NCBI GenBank assembly: GCA_023374045.1
Contig: CM041781.1
Span: 142,468,982 to 142,532,981 of the forward strand
Direction of reading: 5' to 3'
From: Limonium bicolor
Lineage: Eukaryota > Streptophyta > Magnoliopsida > Caryophyllales > Plumbaginaceae
DNA length: 64,000 nt
Shown here: one piece after another, positions 26,682 to 39,937 of the stretch
Position numbering within the stretch: the first letter of the stretch is position 1
Layout: the number at the start of each line of letters is the position of its first letter
Notes under the pieces: model-generated
What the model was told of the DNA's origin: nothing
The model's database searches: none
Seen by the model: the letters and a program-made list of their open reading frames with translations, nothing else
Made by a program: the position numbers and the translations under genes

Positions 26682-28397
26682 TGCAGAATGGATTTATTGT
26701 GAGTGATTTAGAAGAGGTGTAGTTATTAAAAGAAAGAAATTAATACTCAAAATATCCGTCGGGCTGCAAATTAAAACCCGGTCGTAGTAGTGTAGAAGAC
26801 AGAAGCGGCCGGGGTCAAACCGTGGGACTTATAGCGAGCTAAAGTAGTTCCTAAGCTTGTCACAAAAGGGGGGAAGTTAATTGACTTGTTTTTAGAGAAT
26901 TAAAAGAGCAGATTAAATTACTGAGTGCAGATGAATTAAATGGAACTCCGGGTTCAGGTTTTATATAATCTGATTAATTATGCTATCTCTTCCGGTTTAA
27001 TAAATTAGTTTGGCAAAATTCCTGTTTTTATCCTAAGGACTAAGTCATAGACCCTTAAGAACTCGTTTACCAGAAAATGCTCGGTCTAATCAAGGTTCGA
27101 GCAGTACTATGTAAACGGACGTTAAATTCGAGGAATTATAATTGCATCTGTAAATACTAACTTATTAAATCATAATAAGTTTTCTCCAGATTTACGGCTT
27201 AAATAACCTGTCTATTTATCACCTGGTCTGATCAAAATAGACTTAGGAAAACATTTTAATAAATTCATGTAATTTATTAAAATGGTGAGAGAAATCCTTT
27301 AAGCGTAACAAACTGTATTTATTAAAACCGGTAAAATATTGATTACATAATTAAACAAACCATAATTAAAAACCTTGCCCGGAGCAAATCCTCCTTAGCC
27401 AGACATATTAACTGGTAATAAATCTGACAGAGGTTGGACGTAATAACAGCACGGAGACGTGATTAGTGAATGGAGAAATGGAGAGGTCGAAGAGTGAAAC
27501 ATGTACGTAGGTTATTATAAGTGAAGTGGGTGAATTTGAGAATTTAGAGAACTGGGGTATGAGATGTACGTGAGTGTTAATGGAAGAGAATGAATGAGGT
27601 GAGAATGAGTGATTTTCTGGTTTTCTCCGTGCACTCGTATAAGGCTGTAGGGAATGGGTATTTATAGAAGAAATGAAGAGGTAGTCTTCCGTAGATATTT
27701 GCTTCATTGATTGCTTCATTGATTGAAGCATTAATTGCAGGGGACAGGAGGCAGATTGCAGGAGCGATTTAAGGTAGGCGTCGGAGTAGATAGATAAGAC
27801 GATTCAAGTTGAAGACGACGACTGCGCGAAGAAGAAACTAGCCCGGGTTGATTTTAGTCTGTAACCCTCTTAACAGGCGGTTTCTTGTGCTGACCGCCTC
27901 GCGGTTGCCCTAGAGGTGTCCGCCCCATTATGGGCGGTTGTGTGTGAGTGGTCCGCCTCGCGGTTGTGCGAGAGTGGTCCGCCTCGCGGTTGTGCGAGAG
28001 TGGTCCGCCTCGCGGTGTGCGAGAGTGGTCCGCCTCGTGGGTGAAGTCCGCCAGGCGGTTGCACCAGTCTCGTCCGCCACTTATCAGGGTTGCCTGTGAG
28101 ACGTCCGCCTCCTCTTGGGCGGTTGCAGCTTGACCGTGGCCTATTTTCTTCAAACTTTGACCGGCTCTAGATTCTTCGTTTGGACTCTGTTTCCTGAGCC
28201 GTTTGCGTCCACGCGTTCGTCTCTTCGTCTATTTTACTCCCGGCTTGGTTTTCCTCATGTTAAACCAATAATTTTGTGAGAAAAACAATAAAACATAAAC
28301 TAGAGGAAAACTAACCGAAGTGGAGAAATGAGCAAGAAAAGTGCTAATATTAAACATGAAATACACCTATAAAACATGCTCATTTTGACACTTATCA
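26682..28397 (-). repeat. 3' LTR of element F
   Basis: 1,716 bp, TGCAGAATGG...CTTATCA. It matches 40367-42080 at almost every base. The GC-rich part near 27950-28130 carries a short tandem repeat; the rest is non-coding. Confidence 0.93.
27950..28040. repeat. 26-bp GC-rich minisatellite in the F LTR (left copy)
   Basis: Three units of GGTCCGCCTCGCGGTTGTGC followed by GAGAGT, plus a partial fourth. The right LTR has the same at 41630-41720. Apparent small reading frames here arise from the repeat and have no domain homology. Confidence 0.85.
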
Positions 28398-28411
28398 CAC
28401 CCCCCACTTAT
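28398..28411 (-). promoter_or_regulatory. Polypurine tract of element F
   Basis: The minus strand reads AAGTGGGGGGTG immediately before the 3' LTR start. Confidence 0.85.
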
Positions 28412-29510
28412 CTTTTTGCTTGTCCTCAAGTAAAACCATGTACCTAAGCAAGTAGGAAATGCTCAATACTAACAAATATTATTATGAAGGGTAGGATAAA
28501 AAAGTCAATAGTTTATGATCTCTAAAACTTATTGAGGAGTGTGAAAAATTATCTGCTGGTGGCATAGGTGTGCTCAAGGTGAAAACAAAATAGAATTTCG
28601 GGGTATGATCTAAGGTACTTCAATGTTTCTTTTGTTTTGGTGACTCCGAGAACTTTTACCATGGCCAACTTCTCTCAAATGGGCATTGAGGAGAAAATAA
28701 AAGGAAGAAAAGATTTATGCATTTGCTTCACTTTTGCATGAGGGATGAGAAAATGTAGGCATAATGCCTTTGTATTTAAGAACACTCAACTCTCTTTTGT
28801 TGGTTACCAATGGTGTCTCGAAAGTCCCTTATTTTTTGTATACTTCTTTTTTTTTTAAACATAGAAATACCCCTTAGCAATCCCTAAGAGAGAAGACAGA
28901 AAGAAACCCTGAGCAATAAAATCCAACCAATTTGCAGATTATTTGGTCACACCGCATATAAATATGCTCCTCAAAAGTAATCAAATGTCAAATTTTGAAA
29001 AATTTTGTACCCTTTATCCTACAATTCATAATAGTATTAGTTTTTAAAGAGAACAACCTACATTAGCAAGGTACATAATTCAATTAGAACAAATGCGAGG
29101 TAAGCAGAAAAATAAGCAGAGAGACTTAACAAATTTAAGCATTTAGATGACCTGAAAAGGCTCTTCCCCCACACTTAAGCTTAAGCAATGCCCTCATTGC
29201 GTAGATGAAATAAAATTAATAGGGCAAGCAAAGTAAAGGAAAGAGTGTACTCCCCAGATTTCGTAGAGTGTGTAGAGCTCCCCCACACTTGAGTGTGCTG
29301 TGTAATGTCATAATTTTAACCTGTAAAGAATTTCTACACAGCGAGAAGAACTCAAGTGAAGCCTGCATTTTATTATAGCAAATAAAAGGGAAATATAGTA
29401 CAAAAAGGAAAAACATATTAAATTAAAGGAAAGTTAAAGATAGATAGTGGGTTGCCTCCCACCGAGCTGCCCGGGTTTAACGTCTCTAGCTAGACGTATT
29501 TGACCAAGTT
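28412..29510 (-). other. 3' untranslated interior of element F
   Basis: 1.1 kb between integrase and the polypurine tract with no recognisable coding sequence. Many Athila elements carry an env-like ORF here; none is visible in any frame. Confidence 0.6.
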
Positions 29511-30827
29511 TTAGTTTGGAGAAGATTCTGAGGGCGAATTGTCCTGCTGTTCTTGGACAAAATAAGTTGCAGATAGGTTAGTTGAAATATTGGAATGAGA
29601 ATTATACCTTTTAAGACGTGCCCCGTTGACCTTGAAAGTTTCGCCTTGTTTGTTCTGGAGTTCAAAGGCACCGTACGGGGTCACACTAACAATTTGAAAA
29701 GGGCCGGCCCAATGTGACTTGAGCTTCCCTGGGAAAATCCTTAATCTCGAGTTATATAAGAGAACCCAATCACCAACTTCGAATTCCTTCTTGAGGATCA
29801 TCCTGTCGTGGAACTTTTTGGTGCGCTCTTTATAGATCTTTGCATTCTGATAAGCCTGATCTCGCAGCTCTTCTAATTCGGTAAGTTGGAATTTTCTTCT
29901 CTCCTGCAGAAACCATGTCAAAGTTTAGGGCTTTGATTGCCCAATATGCTTTATGCTCCATCTCTACAGGAAGGTGGCATGCTTTTCCATAGACCAGCTT
30001 AAAAGGAGACATCCCGATGGGAGTCTTGAATGCAGTGCGGTAAGCCCAAAGCGCATCATCCAGTTTAAGTGCCCAATCCTTCCGTGATGAGTTAACCGTC
30101 TTCTGAAGGATCCATTTTAACTCTCGGTTGGAAACTTCTGCTTGACCGTTTGTCTGGGGGTGATAAGGTAAAGCTACCTTGTGACGTACCCCGTATTTGA
30201 CCATAAGTGCTTCGAATAAACGGTTGCAGAAGTGTGTTCCTCCATCACTAATAATAATTCTGGGCACGCCGAAACGGGTAAAAATGTGCTTCTTGAGGAA
30301 TCTTGTTACTGTCTTTGCATCGGCATGATGACACGGTACAGCTTCCACCCACTTTGACACATAATCAACTGCCACCAGAACATATTCGTGGCCCTGCGAG
30401 GAAGGGAACGGTCCCATGAAATCGATGCCCCAACAATCAAAGAGCTCTACTTCTAGTATCCCTTGTTGCGGCATCTCATGTCTCCTGGATGTGTTACCCA
30501 TTTTCTGACAATTATCACATTGTCTGCAGAATTGGTACACATCTTTATGAAGGGTTGGCCAATAAAAACCTGAGGCCAGGATCTTAGCAGCGGTCCTCGT
30601 GGGTCCATGGTGACCTCCGGCTTCCCGAGAATGACAAAAGTGAATGACACTCGAAACCTCTTCTTCGGGAGACATCGTCGAATTAACCCATCAGCACTAA
30701 CTCGGAACAAGTACGGGTCCTCCCAGAAATAATGCCTCGAGTCAGAAAGGAATTTCTTCTTCTGGGAGTAGGAAAAATCGTAGGGTACTGTTCCTGAGAC
30801 TAAAAATTGGCCAGGTCTGCGTACCAT
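29511..30827 (-). pseudogene. Athila integrase (zinc finger, core, C-terminal), frameshifted
   Basis: Would insert the element cDNA into the genome. The N-terminal zinc-binding part shows histidines in [10 protein letters not shown] and the pair CRQCDNC (near 30530). The catalytic core has [17 protein letters not shown] and GQAEVSNRE, giving the D, D and E of the DDE triad. The C-terminal region has [13 protein letters not shown] and ends near LKRY, typical of Athila, without a chromodomain. The frame changes around 30800, 30670 and 29895, so no intact protein can be read. It follows RNase H directly, as in a normal polyprotein. Confidence 0.9.
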
Positions 30828-31393
30828 GGCTCCTGTACTTTGGTGATGGAGAAGACAGTCTCGTCGGGGAAGAATTCGTTTATGGGCACACTATCCGTAG
30901 GAGTCACCAACCTAGAGAGATGGTCGGCCACGACATTCAGTTTCCCGCTCTTATCTTTGACTTCGATGTCAAACTCTTGAAGTAGAAGAATCCAGCGCAG
31001 TAAGCGAGGCTTGGCTTCTTGTTTCGTGAATAAGTATTTGAGAGCGGAGTGGTCTGTATGCACGATGACCTTGCTTCCCCATAAGTAAGATCTGAACTTA
31101 TCGAGGGAGAAAACTATAGCCAAAAGTTCTTTTTCGGTGGTCGTATAGTTTTTCTGCGCGTCGTTCAGTGTTCTGCTAGCATAGGCGATCACTCTCAAGA
31201 TTTTCTCTTTCTTTTGGCAAAGAGCTGCTCCCACGGCATAGTCACTTGCGTCACACATGATCTCAAAAGGAAGAGACCAATCAGGTGGTATGACTACAGG
31301 TGCTGTCACCAATTTTTGTGTTATTGTTTGGAATGCAGCTGAACATTTCTCATCAAAATGAAACGGGGCATCTTTCTGTAGCAGGTCGGTCAA
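30828..31393 (-). pseudogene. Athila RNase H domain
   Basis: Degrades the RNA strand of the RNA/DNA hybrid during reverse transcription. Visible motifs are [26 protein letters not shown] and [12 protein letters not shown], carrying the acidic catalytic residues. This segment is open through its own length, but a one-base loss near 31395 separates it from the RT frame and another change near 30805 separates it from integrase. Confidence 0.88.
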
Positions 31394-32372
31394 AGGTTTG
31401 CTGATTTTGGAAAGTCCTGAATAAACCGCCGATAAAATCCTGCATGCCCTAGAAATGCTCGTATATCTCGAACTGTAGTTGGTGCTGGTAACTTCTCAAT
31501 AACCTCTACCTTGGCTTTATCCACCTCTATCCCTTTTGCTGATATTTTATGTCCAAGGACGATCCCGTCCTTGACCATAAAATGACACTTCTCCCAGTTT
31601 AAGACGAGATTCGTATCCTCACACCGTCTCAGGATCAAATCTAGTTGTGCCAAGCATTTGTCGAAACTAGAGCCATAGACTGAGAAATCGTCCATGAAGA
31701 CTTCTATGCTCTGCTCGATGAAGTCAGCAAATATTGCTTGCATACATCTCTGGAAGGTAGCAGGGGCGTTGCATAGACCGAAAGGCATTCGTCGGTATGC
31801 AAAGGTACCTAAGGACAAGTGAAGGTTGTCTTGTCCTGGTCCTCAGGTGCGATTGGTATTTGAAAATAACCCGAGAACCCATCTAGAAAACAGTAGTACT
31901 CTTGCCCTGCTAGTCGTTCCAACATCTGGTCGATGAAGGGGAGAGGAAAGTGATCCTTCCTGGTGGCCAAGTTCAAACGCCGATAATCAATACACATGCG
32001 CCATCCTGTGATCTTTCTTTGAGGGATAGTCTCTCCCTTTTCATTAATAACAGCTTCGATGCCCCCCTTCTTAGGGACAACTTGAACAGGACTGACCCAT
32101 GGACTGTCAGAAATTGGATAGATGATGTCTGCGTCAAGGAGTTTCAGAACCTCCTTCCGAACTACCTCCTTGAGGTTAGGGTTTAGCCGGCGTTGAGGTT
32201 GTCGGATAGGTTTGAAGTTTTCCTCCATGTAAATATGGTGCGTGCAATAGGAGGGATCAATTCCTTTGATATCAGCGATAGTCCACCCGATTGCTGTCTT
32301 GTGCTTCTTCAATACCTCAAGTAGCTTCGTTTCCTCTCCGGAATTCAGAGAAGAGGAAATAATGACAGGCAA
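31390..32372 (-). pseudogene. Athila reverse transcriptase, one internal frameshift
   Basis: Copies genomic RNA into DNA. The N-terminal part has KTAIGWTIADIKGI, QRRLNP, SPWVSPVQVVPKKGG and CIDYRRLN; then GFSGYFQI; after a one-base frameshift near 31812 come RRMPFGLCNAPATFQ and the active-site box FMDDFSVYG. The wording of these blocks is that of the Athila clade. The catalytic aspartates are intact, but the frame is not. Confidence 0.92.
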
Positions 32373-32406
32373 ATGGTCATTTTCAGCTAGGAAAGCATAC
32401 TTGAGG

Positions 32407-33120
32407 TTAGAGGGTATTTCTTAAGCTCGAGTCAGGTGGTTGTTCTACTGATGGAATTGATTTTTGAGGTTTTCTGTCGAGTTCTTCGATTGGTGGCCGG
32501 AACGATTGATAACCAGCCCTTCCTTTTTCTACGTACGCCAGCATGGCGTTAACTTCTGGATCCTCCATCTTTTCTTCTAGAGAAGTAAGTAATACTTGCT
32601 CTAGGGGTTCAGTTTCAGCTTCCTGGATGGAAGATGGAAAATACGTGTCCTCCTCTGTAGCAAAATCGCCTTCCTCCTCCTCGTCATCTGTGAATCCCAC
32701 CGTCTTAGCATGAGGAGAAAAGTTTGAGCTTTTCTTCATCATTTTCTGCATGTCGAATTCAATCGTCTCATCTTCGTACCGAAGAGTGATTTTCCCGTCG
32801 TGGACGTCAATGATAGCTTTGGCGGTACTTAGAAACGGTCGACCTAGAATCAGGGGAACCTCGACATCGTCATCCATTTCTAGAATGACGAAATCAGCTG
32901 GAAAGATGAAGCGAGACACTCCAACTACCAAATCTCGGACTATGCCCATGGGCTTGATCTCTGATCTGTCTGCTAGTTGGAGTTTAAAAGGAACCGGTTG
33001 CATTCTCCTCCTTTAACTTTCAGAAGGTGGCGTATGGCATGATATTAATGCTGGCTCCTAGGTCGCATAGACCACTTCCACAATCCACCCCACCTATAAA
33101 GCACGGGATCACGGGATTTC
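32407..33120 (-). pseudogene. Athila aspartic protease and linker
   Basis: The active-site block CDLGASINIMPYATF is read around 33068-33026 (catalytic Asp codon 33064-33062), followed in a different frame by FKLQLADRS, FPADFVILEMDD and VPLILGRPFLST. A frameshift lies at about 33010-33025. After the protease, an acidic linker (EEEEGDF region, about 32690-32640) leads toward RT. The enzyme would process the Gag-Pol polyprotein. Confidence 0.87.
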
Positions 33121-35044
33121 CCGGATCTGTTTGTTTAGGGGGAGTGCTCGAAGAAGGGCTGCAGAACACTCCTCTGTCAGGTGCACTGTCTCTTTTCCAG
33201 GTTTCTTTTTCTTCTTCGTCAAGAGATCCTTGAGGAATTTTGCATAGTTAGGCATCTCTTGCAAAGCATCGATCAGAGGTATGTCGAGGGTCAGCTTCTT
33301 GAAAATGCTCAAGAACTTGGAGAATGCTCATCAAGATGTTTCTTTTTCATTCTGTTTGGGAACGGGAGTTCATGTTTTTATGAGTGGAGGTTGGGATGTC
33401 GATGGTAATTCGAGATGGAGGTGGAGTAACAGGAGTAGGAATTTGAATTTCTGAGGGAGGTAAAGTTGGTTGGTGGTTTCATCAACATTGATATAGGAAT
33501 CTTCAAGATTTTCTTTTTCTTTTCCTTTGCTGGTGGCAAGTTCCCTTCCACTCCTTAAAGAGACTGCACACAAGTTTGTTGATTGTGATGTGCCATCGTC
33601 TATAAGGACTGAATTTGCTTGTTCCTTCGGATTGGGATTTGTTGTGTGAAGGGAATTGACCAGGTGGTCTTTGTTGAGTGAGTAGCTGTTGGATTTGAGA
33701 TTGCAAGGCTTTTTGGTCTTTGCGCAGAGCTGCGACCTCTTCTTGCGTATCTCGTGATTTACCCATCATCGCCTTAAACATTCCTGCATCTGAGACATAT
33801 CAGACTCAGGATTCGAAGGAGGTGGAGCTGGTCGGCTCGATGAAGCTTCGTTGCCATAAGGCTGTTGTTGATATTGCCTTGGGCCTCCTTGGAAATTGGA
33901 CTGAGGTCTGTAATTTTGGGATGTTTGTAGGGTATGTGGGTTTTGGATATTTCCGGTGTTTGAGTAGCTAAGGTTGGATTGCATGTTACGTTGCCATGGT
34001 TGTCTGTATCCTGAATTGTTGGTGATGTAGTTTGCTTCCTCCGCTGCTTTCATTTCTTGTAGTTGGGGGCATTGTCATATCATGAGGCCCGCAACATTGC
34101 GTACAAGAATTGTTGGTGATGGTTGGATTGAGGAGCATAGCCTGGAGGGGTAGTAGGTGGTCGGGAAATCATCGACTTAGCTTGCTGAGGGAAGGAATTC
34201 ATAGCCATCTGTTCGACCACTTTCTGTAGAGTGCTCACTTTTGTTGCTTGCTGAGCATTGCTTTCCATGAGTTGCTCATGGCTTCTCATGAGCTGGTCGA
34301 ATTTGTTATCACTCTCCCCAACATGATATAATCCTGGAGTACCGCTCCTTGATCCACCGGAGGCCCAGTCTCTATTTCCTCACAGAGAGATCCATGCTGT
34401 TCAGAAATTGTGCTCCCGGCTTTTTCAGAACGTCAGCCCCTAACGAAGATAACACCATTGTTCTGCACGGACCGTCAAGCCCTTGTAGAACAATTGTGAT
34501 AGTTGTTCCTTCGTCAGACCGTGGTGAGGACAAGTGAGTAGTAGACCTTTGAAACGGTCCCAAGTTTCACAAATATTCTCCGACCCTGGTTGCTTAAAAT
34601 TATAAATTTCAGCAATCATCTCCAAAGTTCGGCTCGGAGGTAGGAATTTGTCATAGAACTTGGTGGCCATGTCGTCCCAGGTAAAATGGTACTCGGTGTT
34701 AAGCTATGATACCACTTGCTCGCGTTTCCCGTCAGGCTGTGTGGGAATAATGACAATCTTGCATATTGAAGTACTGCGTCGGTTGCAGTAAGGCTATTGG
34801 CATGTTGTAAGAATTTTGTAACATGTAACAGGGCTTCGTCTGGACTGGTGCCATCAAACATGCCCAACTCCTTCACACATCGAATCTGATGATATGGCTT
34901 CAGCTTTTGCCACTCCTCGTATTCGGATGGGCTGAGGTGAGGAAGGACGATAGCAGGCTGTTGTCCTTGGTTAGACGGCCTGTTGATATTTCGAACCGTT
35001 GCTGGTGTAGCTGCCATGTTAGCTTCCGGGTCAGAATCTATCAC
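33121..35044 (-). pseudogene. Athila gag, multiply frameshifted
   Basis: Structural capsid/nucleocapsid gene. Visible blocks in order are KELGMFDGTSPDEAL, LSLFPHSLTGNASKWYHSL, FYDKFLPPSRTLEM, NICETWDRFKGLL and CPHHGLTKEQL. A CCHC-type knuckle (CTQC, then GPH) lies near 34110-34065 but is broken by an indel. A Gln/Pro-rich stretch (34053-33503) and a basic, Lys-rich tail before the protease follow. The first in-frame ATG is at 35017-35015. The frame changes at least four times. Solo LTR G lies just upstream. Confidence 0.85.
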
Positions 35045-35159
35045 TGTGTGGTAATGTTCTGTTGAGTTCGTCTCTGCCTGAGATTGCGCAGAAAGGTTCT
35101 CTCGATTTCTGGGATGTAACCAACCGTGTGATTAATATTCTCTGGGAGGCTCTGTGACC

Positions 35160-35164
35160 TGGTG
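35160..35164. repeat. Target-site duplication of solo LTR G (left copy)
   Basis: TGGTG, repeated exactly at 39933-39937. Confidence 0.95.
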
Positions 35165-38100
35165 TGTAACACCCCAACTCAATCCAATTGTGGTCTCGCA
35201 ACTTAACAATATATATATACACATGTCACAGCGGAATTCTTTACATCCAGGACCTTGCCACGGTCTGCTACAGAATATCCGAACATTAGTCTAACACCTT
35301 AACCATTTACATAACCTTCTTACAATCCATCACAACCTATACATTTTACTACCTCAATTGCCCTACGAGTGTACATGCACAACTCGTAGGTCACACTTAA
35401 TCCTTAACACTTGTGTCCTCTTCTTATTCTTGCGACGGTTGCCTCCTGACGTTCACCTGTGTAGTAAAAAGAAGCCCCCGAGGGGGTCAGCACGAATGCT
35501 GGTACTATCCTCTCATGGCCCCAAGCTAACGTGGCTACGACGACTAATTGTCGATAGCATGGAGGTTGATTAGATGCACAACATAATAGAAAGTGCAGTA
35601 AACAACAAACTCAGATATGAACAATCAAAGTTCACACACAATGAACGACTTAAATGCGTTCCCTTAATTAGAGAGTTAGATATTTAACTCCTTAAGTAAT
35701 GTTCACTCTTAATCTTAGTCCATCCTTAACTTACCTCAATCTGATTCTTATCTTAATCTTAGAAACAACCATCCTTTAATCAGGAGTGGGTGTAGCTTAT
35801 CTTAATCTTAATATTACAAACCATCCTTTAAAAAGGAATGGTTGCAACTTATCTTAACCTTACCTTAATCTTAATCTCAATAATACAAATCATCCTTTAA
35901 ACAGGAATGATTGTAACTTAACTTAATCTTAATCTTAATCTCAATCTTAATCTCTATATACAAACCTTTCCTGGAAGGGATTGGCCGTATCTAATTCGAA
36001 CCTGGGATTTAGGATCCCACCGCACCATCTTATCTCAGTCTTAGAATACAAACCATTCTTTAAGTAGAAATGGTTGTAACTTATCTCAAACCTTATCTCA
36101 ATCTTATCTCAGTTCTTATCTCAATTAAGTCAACCGTTCTTTTATTAGAATGGTTGTACCTTAATCCATTGTTTATCTGTCGGGTCACGTAGCCCTAAAC
36201 CAATGAGTTATCAGCTCCATTGGTTTACATAAACAATATTTATTAGAATTAGTTGGGCATTTAAGTAGATCCCACTACACCATCTCAGTATGCCTCCCTC
36301 CTAAAACACAAGAAGTCCGAGGAGGTCGAGTCTATATGTCGACTCTAGGCGACGAGTCCGAGGACAAGTCATCTTTGGAAGACGGTATTTGATAAGGATA
36401 CCGACTTCCCCCAATACACATGTGCCGGTACCATTCCGGATTCCTCACTCAAGTTCAGTTAGTAATCGTCTCAAGACCATGTTTGTTGGTTAACCTCTTT
36501 CGGTTCATATCGTCCCTCATTAGGGGGCGTTCCTTATTCTCACTCAATTTCTTACTAAACATTGGTTAGTAAGTTCTCACGGTATGTTGTGTTAGTTTTC
36601 AAACATCACACCACAATACAATACAATATTAATATGTTCCGGTTGCATGCTTTATCTTGTTTAGTGAGCACACACAAACAAATAGCACACAAGCCGAGGG
36701 ACACCTCGTTAGCAAGCAGGTCACAAGAAGAAACAACTGTACCGTTCACCGTTGGTCGTTCGGCTGCTTACTCTCTTCCGGAGTCCAAACCCCCAAGTCC
36801 TAAAACATTCATTCAGTTTTTAGGTTATTACTCACTTAACTTAATATAACTTACTTAACTCATTTAACTTACTTAATTCCTTAATGATCCCCACCTAACA
36901 CCTCTTAGGTCTTACACTTAATCTTACAACTTAATCTTAAACTTTCAAGTTTATACTTAACTTAACTTAATCTCTCAAGTTCTTAGGGTCTCAATCATAC
37001 TACCCTACCAAAGGCATACCTTATTACCCATTGCCATTCTTAGAATTCAAAATTTCTTTTTTTTTCCTAAGTGTTAAGGGTCGACCGACCCACGACCGAC
37101 CCAACCCCTGGGTCGGTCCATTACAGAAACTCCTCCGTCTTTTGGAACCCATCCGACCGACCCAGAGCTAGACCGACCGACCCAAACCCTCTGGGTCGGT
37201 CCCTTACCGAAACATTTTCCTTCATAAATCTTGCCCGACCGACCCACCGACCGACCCATCCTTATGGGTCGGTCTATTGCCGAAACATTTCTGCTGGGTT
37301 AGCAAGGTCCGACCGACCCAGAACTGGGTCGGACCCTGGGTCGGTCCACTGCAGATTTTCCTCTTAAATTGCCCTTCCAATTCCAAACTCTTCCACAAGT
37401 GTCCTAATAGGTCCAACACCATCTTGGCACCTTAAACCCACCTTATAACCTCCTTTAAATACCTTAAATCATCCTCCAAAATCCACCTTAGTCATTATGC
37501 ATTTTCCTTGTATTAATGCTACTCTTGTAATGCTTTCCTCTAGGTTTCTAGGTGGTGGTTCATACTTAATGCAACCACTATGCCAATGTTTTCCTCACCA
37601 CTATAACATCATCTCCCAAGCATCTCTCACTATCTAAAACTCTTTCAAGCATTTACTAAAAGTTCCTTCACAAGCTTAAGCTTCCATACACCAACACCTT
37701 ATTTCCTTCCTAGTTGTTTACCAACATTTGCCTAAGTTCTAAATACTCAATTACATTCTCTTGATTCCTAAATCCCCCAAGGTAATGCCTAAGTCATTAC
37801 CACTCATTCCAACACTTTATCTTACCCCTCTTCATCAAGACAATCTCTAAAACTTCCTAGTACTTCCTTAGTCATTATATTCCCTTAGAACATATCTTAA
37901 TCACCTTAAGCATCATACCTTCTCCTTAAACTTATGCACAAGTCTTACATTCCTCATCTCATGATTTTGGTGTGTTCAAAAACACTCACCAATCCTCCAA
38001 TTCCTCCTAGACATCTCTAGGTCATTCTAAACCTCAAGAACTCCTTAGTTAACTAATCTCCACTCAAATTCCTCATAATGATTCCTAGTAAATCCTAGGT

Positions 38101-39932
38101 CATTTTTGTTCACCACCATCGCCCAAACACTTATTTTCTACTCAAATTTCGCCATAGCTCCTCTAGTATCTTATCATGCCCAAACACATTGTTTTCCTCA
38201 TTCAACTATCTCACACACATCAAGTTCTTCTCATCATATCTCATCACCCAAACCAACTCATTCTCAACAAACTCAAGATATTGCAATAATCTTAAATTGC
38301 ATAGCACTAAGGCTCTTAAATGACATGGCTCTTAGGCCCTTAAATGACTTAAACTTAAACACTGAATTTCCCCACATATATAAGCTTTCAACCTGCAAAT
38401 ACACTCATCAATCTCATAGTAGTTATAATGCCCTTAAAATCCACCTTAAACTTATATTACTAACCCATTCTCATTAGCTCCTTAATCACAAGTTCATAAG
38501 CTTGTTTAAGTTCTTTTTCCTTAGGTTATATAACCCAATACACAATGTAAGCTCTAAGCCACATTGGTATTTCTAAAACTCATTCCTTAATCTTAAACCA
38601 CCATTAGGTAAGCATTTTACCTTGTTTTCTCAAGCTTATCTTAACTTCCTCCTCTTAGACCTTCTTCTTGAATGAATATCGGCCACCACTCAAACTTTCC
38701 TTGCCAATGTTCTAATCAATAACCAATGACTCATATGAGCACTAAACAATGCACTAACCTTAAGGAATGAAAACCTAGGTTAGAAAATGTGTTCTAAGGT
38801 ATTAAACTGAATGTTTTACCTTGGATTCTCAAAGCAAGCTTGGATATGAATTAAGTAGGACCTCCTCTAGCCCTTGGAGAATAGAATCAAGCTAGAACAA
38901 TGGATAAAAATGAATCCCCATGAGTAGTAATTTTCGGTAATGTGTAGAAATGGTGGAAACATGGTTTTTCTTACATTTTCTTTACCTTAAGAGAATGGAG
39001 AAGCTAATGAGCTCTTCAAACTTGATTTTCCCCCATCAATGGAGTTTTCTCATGGCACCAAAATGGAGCTTTGAAAGATTTGAAAAGATAGGAAGGTAGG
39101 TCTTGGCCTAACTAAGAGAAATCTACACTTAGTTTTTGATTTGGAGCAAAGATGAACATTTGGTGAGCATTTGGAGATGGAGGCACCATGGATGGAGCTC
39201 TCACGGTTTTGGAGCAAAAGAAGAGAAGAAGAAATCGTGTGAAGAAGAGGAATGAAGAGAGAGAAGAAGAAAGGTAGGCTAAGGTAAGATATTTGCTTTA
39301 ATAAAGCAAATAGTAACTTCTTTACTTATCTCTTCTTTCCTTTCTCATTTGACTACTTATGGTGACTCATGTGGTGACTCCCCACTTAAAAACCGGCCAC
39401 CCCATTAATATAAGGCTAACATGGTCTTTGTTGACCAATTAATTGACTTATTTGATTAAAACCTAAACTAGTCACTAAATAGTTACTATTCACTAATCAA
39501 GGCACATAATCGGGAAATTTTGATTTCCCATTGATTTAGACCTCCTAATGTGATACTAATTAGTACACATGTTGATTAAAGAGTAATGATGGACATTTAG
39601 CCACTCAAAACTCAATTCTAAGACAATTTCTCAAAAATGTGCTTTAAGAATTCTTAAAGCACATTTTGTGTTTTAACTTGTTTTCAAGCTTGGTTTTCTT
39701 TTCTAATTGATTTAAAATGACCATTAGGATATTACTAAGGTCTTATCATGATATTTGGGTACTCACCCAAGTCTCTCCAAGCTTAGAGCACGTTTTTGCC
39801 CTGATTGCCTTTAAGGCACTTTCTTATGTTTTCCTTGGTTTAAATCGTCCACCAATCTTTCTAAGGCATCTCTTAGCCTTAATACATCATGATTTGATGT
39901 TTACTTAGCATACTTAGGTTTGGGGTATTTCA
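35165..39932 (-). mobile_element. G: solo LTR of a Tekay-like element, 4.77 kb
   Basis: Starts TGTAACACCCC and ends GGGGTATTTCA with no PBS, interior or second LTR, and is flanked by TGGTG on both sides. This is the product expected from recombination between the two LTRs of a complete insertion. The ends and the four-unit palindromic array match the A/B/C family; the rest is diverged. A long run of TTAATCTTA-type repeats fills about 35750-36120. Small reading frames inside are not genes. Confidence 0.92.
37079..37352. repeat. Four-unit palindromic array in solo LTR G
   Basis: Units of about 70-75 bp opening GACCGACCCA and closing TGGGTCGGTCC, followed by ATTACAG/CTTACCG/ATTGCCG and an AT-richer tail. 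The architecture is that of the B and A arrays, but the core word differs (CCCA/TGGG in place of CTTG/CAAG). Confidence 0.82.
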
Positions 39933-39937
39933 TGGTG
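39933..39937. repeat. Target-site duplication of solo LTR G (right copy)
   Basis: TGGTG, identical to 35160-35164. Confidence 0.95.

Noticed and set aside
27408..27731. 107-residue reading frame present again at 41086-41409
   Set aside because: Duplicated because it lies in both LTRs of element F; low-complexity composition and no domain.
27854..28153. Arg/Thr-rich repeated peptides
   Set aside because: Produced by translating the 26-bp GC-rich minisatellite in the F LTR in several frames.
28412..29510. env-like gene of the Athila element
   Set aside because: No open frame or membrane-type sequence in this interval; stops in all frames.
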